NCBI RefSeq assembly: GCF_016859125.1
Contig: NZ_CP069338.1
Coordinates: 10,233,501 to 10,297,500 of the forward strand
From: Archangium violaceum
Lineage (GTDB): Bacteria; Myxococcota; Myxococcia; Myxococcales; Myxococcaceae
Length of the DNA: 64,000 bases
Direction: 5' to 3'
In this document: positions 31,629-40,850 of the stretch, in pieces
How positions within the stretch are numbered: position 1 is the stretch's first letter
How the letters are laid out: each line of letters begins with the position of its first letter
Translations under genes and position numbers: made by a program
Notes under the pieces: generated by a model
Seen by the model: the letters and a program-made list of their open reading frames with translations, nothing else
Databases searched by the model: none
Told to the model about the DNA's origin: nothing

Positions 31629-32336
31629 TCACCACGAGGCGTGGTGCGCGTACTCGCCGGCCTTTGTGTCCAGGCTCAGGAACGAGAACCGCCCCTGCGA
31701 GCACGTGCCGCTGTTGAGGAAGAGCCGGTTCCCGTGCGGCACCCGCATGCCCAGGTGCGTGTGCCCCGTCACCACGATGTCCGCCGCGCTCTCGTGGGCC
31801 CGCCCCAGCGCCCACCGCTGGAAGGTGCACCGCGAGGGATCCTCCGCCGCGCCCCTCATCCGCTGATCCAACGCGTCGAAGGCCCGGAACACCGCGCCCA
31901 GGCTCCAGCGCCGCAGCCACGCCCCGGCCCACACCGCCGCCTCCGACAGCCAGCGCGCCCGGCGGATCATCCAGTCGTGGTGGTGGCCGTGCGTGAAGAG
32001 CATCCGCACCCCATCCGCCTCCAACATCAGGTGCTCCGGTGCCGCCAGCACCCGCCCGGCGATCAGATCGTGGTTGCCGTGCACGTAGTGGTACTGGGGC
32101 AGCTCGAAGCGGCGCACCAGCTCCGGATGCGCCTCGCGCGCCGCCCTCAACTCGGCCGCCTGCCTGCTGGGCATCCGGGACGTCAGCGTTTCGTAGATGT
32201 CCCCCAGCAGGACGATCCGCTCGAAGTTTCCCTCGAGGAAGCGCAGGAAGCGCAGGAACGCCGTGTCCTCGTGACCGAAGTGGTCCACCACATCCCGCTG
32301 GCCCAGGTGGAGATCCGAAATCACCGCGATGCGCAT
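31629..32336 (-). CDS. Calcineurin-like metallophosphoesterase
   Basis: 235 residues with all five metallophosphoesterase blocks: ISDLHLG (D-x-H), LLGDIYE (GD), HGNHD (GNHD), THGHHHDW and VVTGHTHLG (GHTH). These bind two metal ions and hydrolyse phosphoesters. The short helical insertion between blocks 4 and 5 (ARWLSEAAVWAGAWLRRW) may touch the membrane, as in UDP-2,3-diacylglucosamine hydrolase-like enzymes, but the sequence is not close enough to name it LpxH. No signal peptide, so cytoplasmic. Substrate unknown. A 6-bp inverted repeat (32345-32350/32357-32362) stands just ahead of its start. Confidence 0.87.
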   Translation of the reverse strand: MRIAVISDLHLGQRDVVDHFGHEDTAFLRFLRFLEGNFERIVLLGDIYETLTSRMPSRQAAELRAAREAHPELVRRFELPQYHYVHGNHDLIAGRVLAAPEHLMLEADGVRMLFTHGHHHDWMIRRARWLSEAAVWAGAWLRRWSLGAVFRAFDALDQRMRGAAEDPSRCTFQRWALGRAHESAADIVVTGHTHLGMRVPHGNRLFLNSGTCSQGRFSFLSLDTKAGEYAHHASW

Positions 32337-32475
32337 ACCGCCTCCTGTCCTGACATGGACAGTAGAGGCCCCACGTGTCGGCCCGGTGCAGCCGAGGTGG
32401 AATCAACGTGACAGGTCTGTCGCGGTTCCCTGCGCTCCGGAGCTATGGCACCCTCGTCAAACCTCTGTTCCGACG

Positions 32476-33096
32476 ATGAAATCCGCTCTCCGCCGACTGG
32501 CCAGTGAATTGCTATCGAGCCCCCTCATGAAATGGCTGGGGCTTGGACTCACCGTAGGAGCGCTGGGGGGCTGCCTCATCCCCCAGGACGAGGAATACCT
32601 CAGCGAGCTCCCCGTACGGCTCAACCACCCCCTGCGGATCGTGGAGCAACATGCGAAGCCCTCCAATCGCATCATCCGCGGCTTCGGGACACCCGAGCTG
32701 TGCGAGCTGGAGTTCTCGGTCCCCGTCGAGGATCTCGACCTGGCGGACACGCTCGTCGCGTACTGGTTCGTGGACTACGACCCCAACCAACCGCGCGGCG
32801 CGGACAGCGTGGTCAACATCCTGCCCGACAAGGGCGCCATCGACGCGGTGCGCGACGAGTTCGCCGTGTTCCGCGCGAGATACAACTCGGCCGATATCGG
32901 CCGCCTGAACACCCCGGGAGACCACGTGGTCGAGGTGGTCGTCACCGACACCGCCCTGCTCGCGGGACGGGAGCCACAGGGGAAGAGCAGCATCAACCTG
33001 GAGGACGGCACCGTCTACGAGGACCGGGGCTACACCGCGAGCTACGCGTGGTTCGTGAAGACCGAGGCAGGAGGAACAGGAGTCAATTGCCAATGA
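32476..33096 (+). CDS. Lipoprotein of unknown function
   Basis: 206 residues. An N-terminal signal peptide ends in a lipobox (GALGGC). The remainder has no recognised domain; it contains several acidic strands (SVPVEDLDLADTLVAYWFVD, HVVEVVVTDTALLAG) that could form a beta sandwich. The frame allows a start at 32476 or 32527, both giving a complete signal sequence; neither has a strong ribosome site. The stop overlaps the next start as ATGA, so the two lipoproteins are made together and probably act together in the envelope. Confidence 0.7.
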   Translation: MKSALRRLASELLSSPLMKWLGLGLTVGALGGCLIPQDEEYLSELPVRLNHPLRIVEQHAKPSNRIIRGFGTPELCELEFSVPVEDLDLADTLVAYWFVDYDPNQPRGADSVVNILPDKGAIDAVRDEFAVFRARYNSADIGRLNTPGDHVVEVVVTDTALLAGREPQGKSSINLEDGTVYEDRGYTASYAWFVKTEAGGTGVNCQ

Positions 33097-34712
33097 GACA
33101 GAGCCCCTCCAGGTTCACCACGTCCGTGCTGCTGGCGGCGCTCGTCACGGGCTGCGCCGGGGGTTACGACAACGACACCTTCATCGGCTGCCGGAGCGAC
33201 AGCGAGTGCGACGAGGATGAGGTGTGCTTCATCGACGGGTGCGGAAACCCCGGCAAGGACATCGTCGTGGAGGTGGTCCCCAATCCCAAGGCGGGCCAAC
33301 ACGCCCAGGACTTCCGGGTGGACGACCTGCGGAGCCAGCAGAACATCGAACTGCTCGATCCAGCCTCGCTCCAGGGCCAGGTGCTCGTGCAGGGGACCTC
33401 CTCCACCAGTGGCTATCCGGCCTCCGTCACCCTGCGCATGACGGGCGAGAGCCTGCTCATCCCCGGCGTGATGCGCTACCACGAGAGCACCTTCGTGCCC
33501 CAGAACGGCGGCTACTCGCTGCCGGTGGCCTCGGGGCGCTACAGCGTGACCCTGCTCGCCACCAACTCCGAGCAGCCGCCCCTCACCAGCACCCGTGACG
33601 TACAGCCGGGCCGCGCGGTGTCGCTGGACTTCCTCCTGCCCGACACCTCCCGGCTCGTCCGGCTCTCCGGGAAGGTGGTGGACCAGAAGGGGAATCCCAT
33701 GGACGTCGACATGGAGGTGCAGGCCCTGGACGACCAGCTGCGCCCCCTGTCCCAGCGCGTCCTGGCGACACGCCTCGCGGGGATGTTCACCCTGGCGCTC
33801 CCGCCCGCGGCCGCGCTGCGGGACACGGTCATCCTCCAGGTGCTGCCCACCTCCGCGGCGTCCCTGGTGCCGCAGAAGCTGTTCACCGTGAGCCCCCGCC
33901 CGGACCTCCAGCAGACGCTGTCGATGGGGGACTACGGCGAGCCGGTGCGATTCCAGGGCCGCGTGCTGGACCGGGCCGGACAGCCCGTCCCGCAGGCCAC
34001 GGTGTACCTGGCGGGCGGAGTGGGAGGCGGCGGCCAGTACCGCTCCCAGACGGTGCTCACCGACGACAAGGGCGACTTCGAGCTCCTCACCCTCCCGAGC
34101 GGCTCCAGCTCCTCGATGACCCTCTCCGTCATCCCGCCGTCGGGCTCGAGCGCCGGCTACACGCAGAGGTACGTCAGCGTGCCCCGCGTCAGCGTGACCC
34201 AGACGCCGGACGTGGTGTGCCAGGAGCGGATGAAGGTGCGCGGCTCCCTCCTGAAGCCCAGTGATTCACGGCCGGCCGCCGGCGTGAGGGTGGTGGCCGA
34301 GCCGATCGAGGCGCTGCCCGGCTGGCCCCGGCCCGCCGTCAGCGTCGAGGCCCCTCGCCCCACGGATGAAAACGGCAACTTCGAGCTCGCGCTGGATCCG
34401 GGCCGGTACCGCTTCGACTTCATCCCCACCGAGGATCTCCCGATCGTCAGCCGCATCGTGCTGGTGCGCCCCGAGGAGGACGCCCTCTCCACCGGGACGC
34501 TGGAGCTCACCCCCTTCACCCTCTCCAAGGGCCGCCGCGTCACCGGGCGGATCAGCTTCAACGGCGAGAGGCTGGCGCGCTCGTCCGCGCCCTACGCGTC
34601 CATCCGCTTCTTCCGTGTGGTGGAGGTGGAGGGCAAGCCGTCCCCCCTGCTGCTCGCGCAGACGCTGACGGACCAGAACGGCAACTACTCCACCACCCTG
34701 CCCGCGCGCTGA
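33093..34712 (+). CDS. Lipoprotein with carboxypeptidase-regulatory-like repeats
   Basis: 539 residues. A signal peptide with lipobox LVTGC is followed by a short Cys-rich segment (CRSDSECDEDEVCFIDGC), then three or four beta-sandwich units of the carboxypeptidase regulatory-like type. Each unit shows the tell-tale G-x-V-x-D-x-x-G-x-P start (LSGKVVDQKGNPMD, FQGRVLDRAGQPVPQATVYL) and a later TDxxGxF element (TDDKGDFELLTLPSG, TDENGNFELALDPGRY). These modules usually serve as structural or binding units on the cell surface. No catalytic domain is present. It overlaps the preceding lipoprotein gene by 4 bases. Confidence 0.83.
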   Translation: MRQSPSRFTTSVLLAALVTGCAGGYDNDTFIGCRSDSECDEDEVCFIDGCGNPGKDIVVEVVPNPKAGQHAQDFRVDDLRSQQNIELLDPASLQGQVLVQGTSSTSGYPASVTLRMTGESLLIPGVMRYHESTFVPQNGGYSLPVASGRYSVTLLATNSEQPPLTSTRDVQPGRAVSLDFLLPDTSRLVRLSGKVVDQKGNPMDVDMEVQALDDQLRPLSQRVLATRLAGMFTLALPPAAALRDTVILQVLPTSAASLVPQKLFTVSPRPDLQQTLSMGDYGEPVRFQGRVLDRAGQPVPQATVYLAGGVGGGGQYRSQTVLTDDKGDFELLTLPSGSSSSMTLSVIPPSGSSAGYTQRYVSVPRVSVTQTPDVVCQERMKVRGSLLKPSDSRPAAGVRVVAEPIEALPGWPRPAVSVEAPRPTDENGNFELALDPGRYRFDFIPTEDLPIVSRIVLVRPEEDALSTGTLELTPFTLSKGRRVTGRISFNGERLARSSAPYASIRFFRVVEVEGKPSPLLLAQTLTDQNGNYSTTLPAR

Positions 34713-34763
34713 GGCGCGCTCGCGGTGTGGCCTCGCTCCCGCCCCTCCCTCCGGAGGCGGCGG

Positions 34764-34810
34764 GAATATACATTTGTCGCTTGCTTGTATGCAGGGTAGC
34801 GAATATTCAT
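34764..34810. promoter_or_regulatory. Candidate ArgR operator region of the arginine operon
   Basis: Upstream of argC an AT-rich island in GC-rich DNA holds gaatatacat (34764-34773) and gaatattcat (34801-34810), 37 bases apart; each resembles an ARG-box half or full site (consensus around TGAAT/ATTCA). argR itself is the third gene of the operon, so autoregulation is likely. Spacing differs from the classic adjacent ARG boxes, so assignment is tentative. Confidence 0.45.
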
Positions 34811-34818
34811 GCACCCCC

Positions 34819-35880
34819 ATGCATAAGACGGCGATCGGCATCATTGGCGCGTCCGGGTACTCCGGCATCGAGGCGACCCACATCCTGGCGGCCCACGAGA
34901 AGGTGGAGCTGCGGCTGGTGACCAGCGACAGGTGGCAGGGCGAGGCCGTGGGCCGCCGTCTGGGCATCGCGGGAGCCACCGGGCAGCTGCGCTACGCGCC
35001 GTTGGACAAGAGCGCCGAGCTGGCCCGCGAGTGCGCGGCCGTCTTCCTGGCCACGCCGGCCGAGTCCTCCCTGCACCTGGTGCCCGGGCTGCTGGAGGCG
35101 GGCGTGCGGGTGATCGATCTGTCGGGAGCGTTCCGGCTGCGGGACACGGCCAGCTACCCGGCCTTCTACAACTTCACCCACTCGGCGCCCGGGCTGCTGG
35201 AGCAGGCCGCCTATGGCCTGCCGGAGCTCTTCCGCGAGCGGATTCCCAGCGCGCGGCTCGTGGCCAACCCGGGCTGCTACGCCACCGCCTGCGCGCTGTC
35301 CGTGGCGCCGCTGCTGCGGGCCGGACTGCTGGACGAGGGCTCGGTCATCTTCGACGCCGCCTCGGGCACCACGGGCGCCGGCCGCAAGGGCTCGGAGGAC
35401 ATGAGCTTCAGCGAGGTGGACGAGGACTTCCGCGCCTACCGCGTGCTGCGCCACCAGCACACGCCGGAGATCGCCCAGACGCTCGCGGGCGTGGCCGGCC
35501 GCACCGTGCCCCTCACCTTCACCGCGCACCTGCTGCCGCTCAAGCGCGGCATCCTCGTCACCGCCTACGCGCGCCTTCGCCCGGGTGCCACCGCCGCCGA
35601 GGCCCGCGCCGCCCTGGAGCAGGCCTATGGCTCCAGCCCCTTCGTGACGGTGGAGTCCTCGCCGGACGCGGTGAACCTCAAGAGCGTGGTGGGCACCAAC
35701 CGCTGCTCGGTCGCCCTGGCCGCCGACACCTCCGGCTTCGATCCGGGCCGCGTGGTGGTGACGGCCGCCATCGACAACCTCGTGAAGGGGGCGGCCGGTC
35801 AGGCCGTCCAGAACCTCAACCTCATGATGGGTTGGGAGGAGACGCTCGGCCTCTCCACCTTGAGGGCGTTCTCTCCGTGA
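34819..35880 (+). CDS. argC: N-acetyl-gamma-glutamyl-phosphate reductase
   Basis: 353 residues. The N-terminal NADPH fold begins IGIIGASGYSGIEATHIL; the catalytic Cys153 lies in the signature ANPGCYATAC, and the GAFRLRD and SGTTGAGRKG segments are typical of ArgC. It reduces N-acetylglutamyl-5-phosphate to the semialdehyde, the third step of arginine synthesis. The ATG at 34819 was chosen because it starts the fold; an earlier frame start would run through the operator-like region. Its TGA overlaps the argJB GTG (GTGA at 35877-35880), starting a chain of coupled genes. Confidence 0.95.
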   Translation: MHKTAIGIIGASGYSGIEATHILAAHEKVELRLVTSDRWQGEAVGRRLGIAGATGQLRYAPLDKSAELARECAAVFLATPAESSLHLVPGLLEAGVRVIDLSGAFRLRDTASYPAFYNFTHSAPGLLEQAAYGLPELFRERIPSARLVANPGCYATACALSVAPLLRAGLLDEGSVIFDAASGTTGAGRKGSEDMSFSEVDEDFRAYRVLRHQHTPEIAQTLAGVAGRTVPLTFTAHLLPLKRGILVTAYARLRPGATAAEARAALEQAYGSSPFVTVESSPDAVNLKSVVGTNRCSVALAADTSGFDPGRVVVTAAIDNLVKGAAGQAVQNLNLMMGWEETLGLSTLRAFSP

Positions 35881-37952
35881 AGGTTCCGCTCGGCTTCTCG
35901 TTCGCCGGCATCCACGCTGGCATCAAGCCCCAACGCAAGGACGTGGCGCTCGTCTACAGCGATACGCCCTGCTCGGCCGCGGGCTGCTTCACGGCCAACA
36001 AGGCCCGCGCCGCTCCGGTCCAGGACGCCCAGGACCGCCTGCCCGCCTCGGGCATCCAGGCCGTCGTCGTCAACTCGGGCAACGCCAACGCCCTCACCGG
36101 CCCCGCCGGACTGGAAGCCGTGCGCACCGTGCGGGAGGAGATGGGCCGCGTCCTCTCCATTCCCCCGTCCGCCGTGCTCGCCGCCTCCACGGGGGTGATC
36201 GGCCACCCGCTGCCCGTGCCCAAGGTGCTGGCCGTGCTCGGACCGCTCAAGGACGCCCTGCGCCCCACGCCCGATGCCGCCGCCGAGGCCATCATGACCA
36301 CCGACACGCGCCCCAAGCAGGCATGGCGCTCGGTGAGCATCGGCGGCCGGGACGTGACGGTCTCCGCCATCTACAAGGGCTCGGGGATGATGCACCCGTC
36401 GCTGGCCACGGTGATCGCCGTCATCACCACGGACTGCGCCATCCAGCCGGGAGCGCTCGCGGTCGCCCTGCGCGAGGCGGTGTCCACCACCTTCAACAGC
36501 CTGACGGTGGATGGGGACATGAGCCCCAACGACACCGTCTACGCGCTGGCCAACGGCCGGGCCGGCAACCCGCTCATCACGGATCCGGGGCCGGAGCTGC
36601 GCGTGCTCACCACCACGCTGTCGGACCTGTGCCTGGAGATGGCGCGGGAGATCGCCTCCGACGGCGAGGGCGCCACCAAGCTGCTGGAGGTGGAGGTGAC
36701 GGGTGCGCCCGACACGGCCATCGCCCAGGACCTGGCGCGCGCCGTGGCGGGCTCCACCCTGGTGAAGGCCGCCGTCTTCGGGGCCGATCCCAACTGGGGC
36801 CGCGTGCTCGCCACCGTGGGCGCGCGCGCCGGTACCCAGGGCTACGACATCGATCCGTACTCGGCCCACGTGCGCATCCAGGGGACCTCCGTCTACCAGG
36901 GCGCGCCGCGTCCGTATGATCCCGTCCTGCTCAAGGCGCGCATGCGCGAGCCCGAGGTCCGCGTGGAGGTGCACCTCAACAGCGGCGAGGGCGCGTCCGT
37001 GGCCTGGGGGTGCGATCTCTCGTACGACTACGTGAAGATCAACGCGGACTACACCTCGCTCATCGTGCCGAGGCCGGACGGCGGCGTGGGCAAGGACGAT
37101 CGGCTGGCCAACTACAGCCCCGCGTTCAAGACGACGCTGCTCGTCGAGGCGCTCTCGTACATCTCCCGCTTCCGAGGCCGGCGCTGTGTCATCCGCTACG
37201 GCGGCGCGGCCATGGTGAAGGAGTCCCTCAAGCAGGCCTTCTGCCGAGACATCGAGCTGCTGCGCTCGGCGGGCCTCCAGCCCATCATCGTCCACGGCGG
37301 CGGGCCGGAGCTCACCCGCACGCTGGACAAGCTCGGCCTGCGCCAGGAGGGCGCGCTCATCACCGACGACTCCGGTCTCCGGGTGGTGGAAATGGTCATC
37401 TCCGGCTCCGTCAACTCGGAGCTCGTCACCCTCCTCAACAACATGGGAGACCGGGCGGTGGGCCTGTCCGGCAAGGACGGAGCGCTGCTGCGGGCCCGGC
37501 GGATTCCGGGCGACGACGGCCGCTCCAGGGAGCACGTCGGCGAGGTGACGCGCGTCAACCACGAGTTCCTGGAGATGCTGCTGGCCCAGGGCTACGTGCC
37601 GGTCATCTCCCCCATGGGACTGGGCGAGGACGGACAGACGTACGACCTCGGCTCGGACGCGGTGGCCGCGGAGATCGCCAACGCCCTCAAGGCGCACAAG
37701 CTCATCTTCCTGCACGACGCGCCGGGCATCCTCCGGGGCGAGGAGTTCTTCAACGAGCTCACGTCCGCGGAGCTGGAGCGTCACCTCGCGGAGGGCGCGT
37801 TCAGCGGCAGCATGCGGACGCGCGCGACGATGGCGCTCAAGGCGCTGGGCGGCGGCGTCGAGCGCGTCCACGTCATCGATGGGCGCGTGCCGCACAGCCT
37901 CATCGCCGAGCTCTTCACCGACAAGGGCGTCGGGACGCTCGTCACCCGCTGA
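35877..37952 (+). CDS. argJB: Fused ArgJ-ArgB: glutamate N-acetyltransferase joined to an acetylglutamate kinase-like domain
   Basis: 691 residues in one uninterrupted frame. Residues 1-393 are ArgJ: the self-cleavage and catalytic region is KGSGMMHPSLATV with nucleophile Thr178, and the family end DYVKINADYTS is present. After a linker of about 20 residues, 415-691 are an amino-acid-kinase domain of the ArgB type: YGGAAMVKESLKQAF, PIIVHGGGPEL and IDGRVPHSLIAELFTDKGVGT. The lysine normally found in the K-x-GG motif is Arg440, the lysine of the GGMxxK motif near the nucleotide site is Arg649, and the substrate Asn region reads YDLGSD. ArgJ recycles or makes acetylglutamate; ArgB phosphorylates it. 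The fusion is clear; full kinase activity is uncertain. Confidence 0.88.
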   Translation: MKVPLGFSFAGIHAGIKPQRKDVALVYSDTPCSAAGCFTANKARAAPVQDAQDRLPASGIQAVVVNSGNANALTGPAGLEAVRTVREEMGRVLSIPPSAVLAASTGVIGHPLPVPKVLAVLGPLKDALRPTPDAAAEAIMTTDTRPKQAWRSVSIGGRDVTVSAIYKGSGMMHPSLATVIAVITTDCAIQPGALAVALREAVSTTFNSLTVDGDMSPNDTVYALANGRAGNPLITDPGPELRVLTTTLSDLCLEMAREIASDGEGATKLLEVEVTGAPDTAIAQDLARAVAGSTLVKAAVFGADPNWGRVLATVGARAGTQGYDIDPYSAHVRIQGTSVYQGAPRPYDPVLLKARMREPEVRVEVHLNSGEGASVAWGCDLSYDYVKINADYTSLIVPRPDGGVGKDDRLANYSPAFKTTLLVEALSYISRFRGRRCVIRYGGAAMVKESLKQAFCRDIELLRSAGLQPIIVHGGGPELTRTLDKLGLRQEGALITDDSGLRVVEMVISGSVNSELVTLLNNMGDRAVGLSGKDGALLRARRIPGDDGRSREHVGEVTRVNHEFLEMLLAQGYVPVISPMGLGEDGQTYDLGSDAVAAEIANALKAHKLIFLHDAPGILRGEEFFNELTSAELERHLAEGAFSGSMRTRATMALKALGGGVERVHVIDGRVPHSLIAELFTDKGVGTLVTR

Positions 37953-37979
37953 GACCCGCCCTGAGTGGGAGCACTGAAC

Positions 37980-38465
37980 GTGAGTCCGTATCGAAGCAAT
38001 GGAGACAAGGCGGCGCGCCAGGAGGCCATCCGCCGCATCATCCGCGCGCACGCGGTGTCCACGCAGGAGGAGCTGGGACAGCTCCTGGCCCGCGAGGGCT
38101 TCGACGTCACCCAGGCCACGCTCTCGAGGGACCTGGCCCAGCTCGGCGCCATGCGCGTGTCGCTGCCCGAGGGCGGCACCGTGTACGGGCTGGAGGATGC
38201 CCCACCCCCCACGGGAGAGGACCGGCTGCGCGAGCTGGGGGAGATGATCCTCTCGGTGGATGACAACGAGATGTTGGTGGTGGTCCGTACCCGCCCGGGC
38301 TCCGCGCCCCTGGTGGCATCGGCCATCGATCACGCCCGGCTTCTGGAGAGCATGGGGACCATCGCCGGAGATGACACCATCTTCGCCGCCCCGGCCCGAG
38401 GGAAGTCGGCCCGTACGCTGTCCAGGAAGTTGAAAGCCCTCTTCGGAAAGGAAGAAACCCCGTGA
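37980..38465 (+). CDS. argR: Arginine repressor
   Basis: 161 residues. The N-terminal winged helix (about 10-70) carries the ArgR recognition-helix pattern VTQATLSRDLAQL, and the C-terminal domain has GTIAGDDTIF, the arginine-binding and hexamer signature. It should repress this operon, and probably other arginine genes, when arginine is plentiful. The GTG at 37980 is favoured because GGGAG stands 8 bases ahead; the frame also opens at 37965. Its stop overlaps argH by GTGA. Placing the regulator inside the biosynthetic operon gives simple feedback. Confidence 0.92.
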   Translation: MSPYRSNGDKAARQEAIRRIIRAHAVSTQEELGQLLAREGFDVTQATLSRDLAQLGAMRVSLPEGGTVYGLEDAPPPTGEDRLRELGEMILSVDDNEMLVVVRTRPGSAPLVASAIDHARLLESMGTIAGDDTIFAAPARGKSARTLSRKLKALFGKEETP

Positions 38466-39907
38466 CGATTGCCAAGACGGCCGCCTCCGGCGGGCCCGGC
38501 CTGCACCCGGAGGTGCTGGCGTTCACGAGCTCGCTGGCGCTCGACAAGGCCCTCTTGAAGGAGGACCTGGTGGGCAGCCTCGCCCACCTCACCATGCTGT
38601 CGCGCACCCGCCTCATCCCCTCGGAGGACGCGCGCGCCATCCGCGAGCAGCTCGTGGCCATCTGGAAGGGCTCGCGGGCCGGTACGCTCGTGCTCGCCGA
38701 CGAGGAGGACGTGCACATGGCCGTGGAGGCGGAGATCACCCGCGTCCTCGGGGAGCGCGCGGGCCTCCTGCACACCGCTCGTTCGCGCAACGACCAGGTC
38801 GCGTTGGATCTGCGCCTGCACGTGCGTGAGAAGGTGGCCGAGGCCCTGGGCGAGCTGGCGAAGCTGCTGGAGGGCCTGGCCGCCCGGGCCGAGGCGGAGC
38901 GCGGCACCCTGCTGCCCTCGTACACGCACCGTCAGCGGGCGCAGCCCATCTCCCTGGCGTACCTGCTGTGCGGCTACGGGGCCATGTTCACCCGGGACGT
39001 GGACGCGCTCGGCTTCGTGCTGGAGCAGGTGGCCGCGCTGCCCCTGGGCGTGGGCGCCATCGGCGGCACGTCGCTGCCCATCGACCGCGAGGTGACGCGC
39101 GAGCTGCTGCGCTTCCCGCGCCTGACGATGAACGGGCTGGACACGGTGGGCGATCGCGACTTCGCCATGGACTTCGCCTACGCGGCCATGCGCTCGCTGC
39201 TGCACGCCAGCCGGGTGGCCACGGACTTCTACGACTTCGCCTCGCCCGAGTTCGGCTTCGTGAAACTGGACGGGGAGATCGCCTGCGGCTCGAGCATGAT
39301 GCCGCAGAAGCGCAACCCGGACGTCTTCGAGCTCATCCGCGGCAAGTCCGGACGGGCGGTGGGCAACCTCAACACCCTGGCGGTGCTCGTGAAGGGCCTG
39401 CCGGGCGGGTACAGCCGGGATCTGCAGGAGGACCGGCAGGTGCTGCTGGAGACGGGGCCGCTGCTGACGAGCGTGCTGTCCATGCTGCACCTGGCGCTGG
39501 GCAAGGTGCACTTCGACCGGGAGCGGTGCTTCGCGGCGGTGGAGTCGGACTACATGCAGGCCACGGACGTGGCCGAGGCACTGGCGATGAAGGGCATCCC
39601 CTTCCGCACTGCCTACAAGGCGACAGGAGCGCTGGTGCGGGCATGCCAGGAGCGTGGCCTGCCGCTGGCCAAGGTGACGCTGGAGCTGGCACAGTCAGTG
39701 GATCCCCGCTTCGACGCCGAGGTGCTGAAGAGCGCGGATCCGCGACGCGCGGTGGAGCGCAAGGCCAACGCCGGAGGCACCGGACCGGCGTCGGTGGAGA
39801 AGCAGATTTCCGAGCTGAAGTCCCACGCGGCCCGGGCCCGGACGATGGCGGATGCCGTCCCCCGGCTCGCGGCCCTCTTCGATTCGTTGCAGGAGGCAGC
39901 ACTGTGA
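38462..39907 (+). CDS. argH: Argininosuccinate lyase
   Basis: 481 residues of the fumarase/aspartase superfamily. Landmarks are LLHTARSRNDQVALDLRL, SYTHRQRAQPISLAYLL (catalytic His region) and the superfamily signature GSSMMPQKRNPD, whose Ser is the catalytic base. It splits argininosuccinate into arginine and fumarate, the last step of the pathway. The GTG at 38462 overlaps the argR stop, and its own stop overlaps argF by GTGA. The N-terminal 20 residues are shorter and less conserved than in E. coli ArgH. argG, which makes its substrate, is not in the operon. Confidence 0.94.
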   Translation: MTIAKTAASGGPGLHPEVLAFTSSLALDKALLKEDLVGSLAHLTMLSRTRLIPSEDARAIREQLVAIWKGSRAGTLVLADEEDVHMAVEAEITRVLGERAGLLHTARSRNDQVALDLRLHVREKVAEALGELAKLLEGLAARAEAERGTLLPSYTHRQRAQPISLAYLLCGYGAMFTRDVDALGFVLEQVAALPLGVGAIGGTSLPIDREVTRELLRFPRLTMNGLDTVGDRDFAMDFAYAAMRSLLHASRVATDFYDFASPEFGFVKLDGEIACGSSMMPQKRNPDVFELIRGKSGRAVGNLNTLAVLVKGLPGGYSRDLQEDRQVLLETGPLLTSVLSMLHLALGKVHFDRERCFAAVESDYMQATDVAEALAMKGIPFRTAYKATGALVRACQERGLPLAKVTLELAQSVDPRFDAEVLKSADPRRAVERKANAGGTGPASVEKQISELKSHAARARTMADAVPRLAALFDSLQEAAL

Positions 39908-40809
39908 AGCGCGATTTCCTCACCCTGGCGGACCGCACCGAGGCCGAGTACCGGGCCCTCTTCGACCGGGCGCACGCGCTCAAGGCGAGCCGCAAGCGCA
40001 AGGAAGTGGTGACGACGCTGGCCGGGCGGCACCTGGTGCTGGTGTTCGAGAAGTCCTCGACGCGCACGCACCTGTCGTTCGAGGCGGCCATGTACCAGCT
40101 GGGCGGCACGGTGACGACGATCACCGCGGGCAGCAGCCAGATCGCGCGCGGCGAGACGATCGAGGACACGGCGCGGGTCATCTCCGGCTACGCGGACTGC
40201 ATCATGTTCCGCACCTTCGGAGACGAGCGGCTGACGGCGTTCGCCAAGGCGTCGCGGGTGCCGGTGATCAACGGCCTGTCCGAGGGCGGGCACCCCGTGC
40301 AGGTGCTGACGGACCTGTTCACGGTGGAGGAGCGGCTGGGGAGCGTGAAGGGCAAGACGGTCGCCTTCGTGGGCGACTGCGCGAGCAACATGGGCCTGTC
40401 CTTCGTGGAGGCCACGAAGTACTTCGGGTTCAGCCTGCGGCTGGGGTGCCCCGAGGGCTACCGGCCGGCCGCGTCGGCACTGGCTGACGCCGGGGCGCGC
40501 GTGCTCGTGACGGCGGACGCCACCGAGGCGGTGCGCGGGGCGGACGTGGTGGTGACGGACGTGTGGACGAGCATGGGCCAGGAGGCCGAGTCGGCGAAGC
40601 GCAAGAAGGACCTGCACGACTACCAGCTCAACGAGGCGCTGCTGGCCAAGGCGAACCCGGGAGCCATCGTGCTGCACTGCCTGCCGGCGCACCGCGGCGA
40701 GGAGATCACCGACGGCGTCGTCGACGGCGCGCAGTCGGCGGTCTGGGACGAGGCGGAGAACCGCATGCACGTCCAGAAGGCCCTGCTGGAGCAGCTCATC
40801 CTGGGCTGA
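39904..40809 (+). CDS. argF: Ornithine carbamoyltransferase
   Basis: 301 residues with the carbamoyl-phosphate site FEKSSTRTHLSFE (STRT), MFRTFGD, the ornithine-site motif LHCLPAHRGEEI, and DVWTSMGQE. It joins carbamoyl phosphate to ornithine to make citrulline, in the cytoplasm, as a trimer. GTG start at 39904, overlapping the argH stop. It is the last gene of the operon. Carbamoyl phosphate would come from the synthase whose large subunit is encoded at 49565-52792. Confidence 0.95.
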   Translation: MKRDFLTLADRTEAEYRALFDRAHALKASRKRKEVVTTLAGRHLVLVFEKSSTRTHLSFEAAMYQLGGTVTTITAGSSQIARGETIEDTARVISGYADCIMFRTFGDERLTAFAKASRVPVINGLSEGGHPVQVLTDLFTVEERLGSVKGKTVAFVGDCASNMGLSFVEATKYFGFSLRLGCPEGYRPAASALADAGARVLVTADATEAVRGADVVVTDVWTSMGQEAESAKRKKDLHDYQLNEALLAKANPGAIVLHCLPAHRGEEITDGVVDGAQSAVWDEAENRMHVQKALLEQLILG

Positions 40810-40850
40810 TGTCAATTTCCAGGGATCTGATTAAAACCCGCAATAATTGA

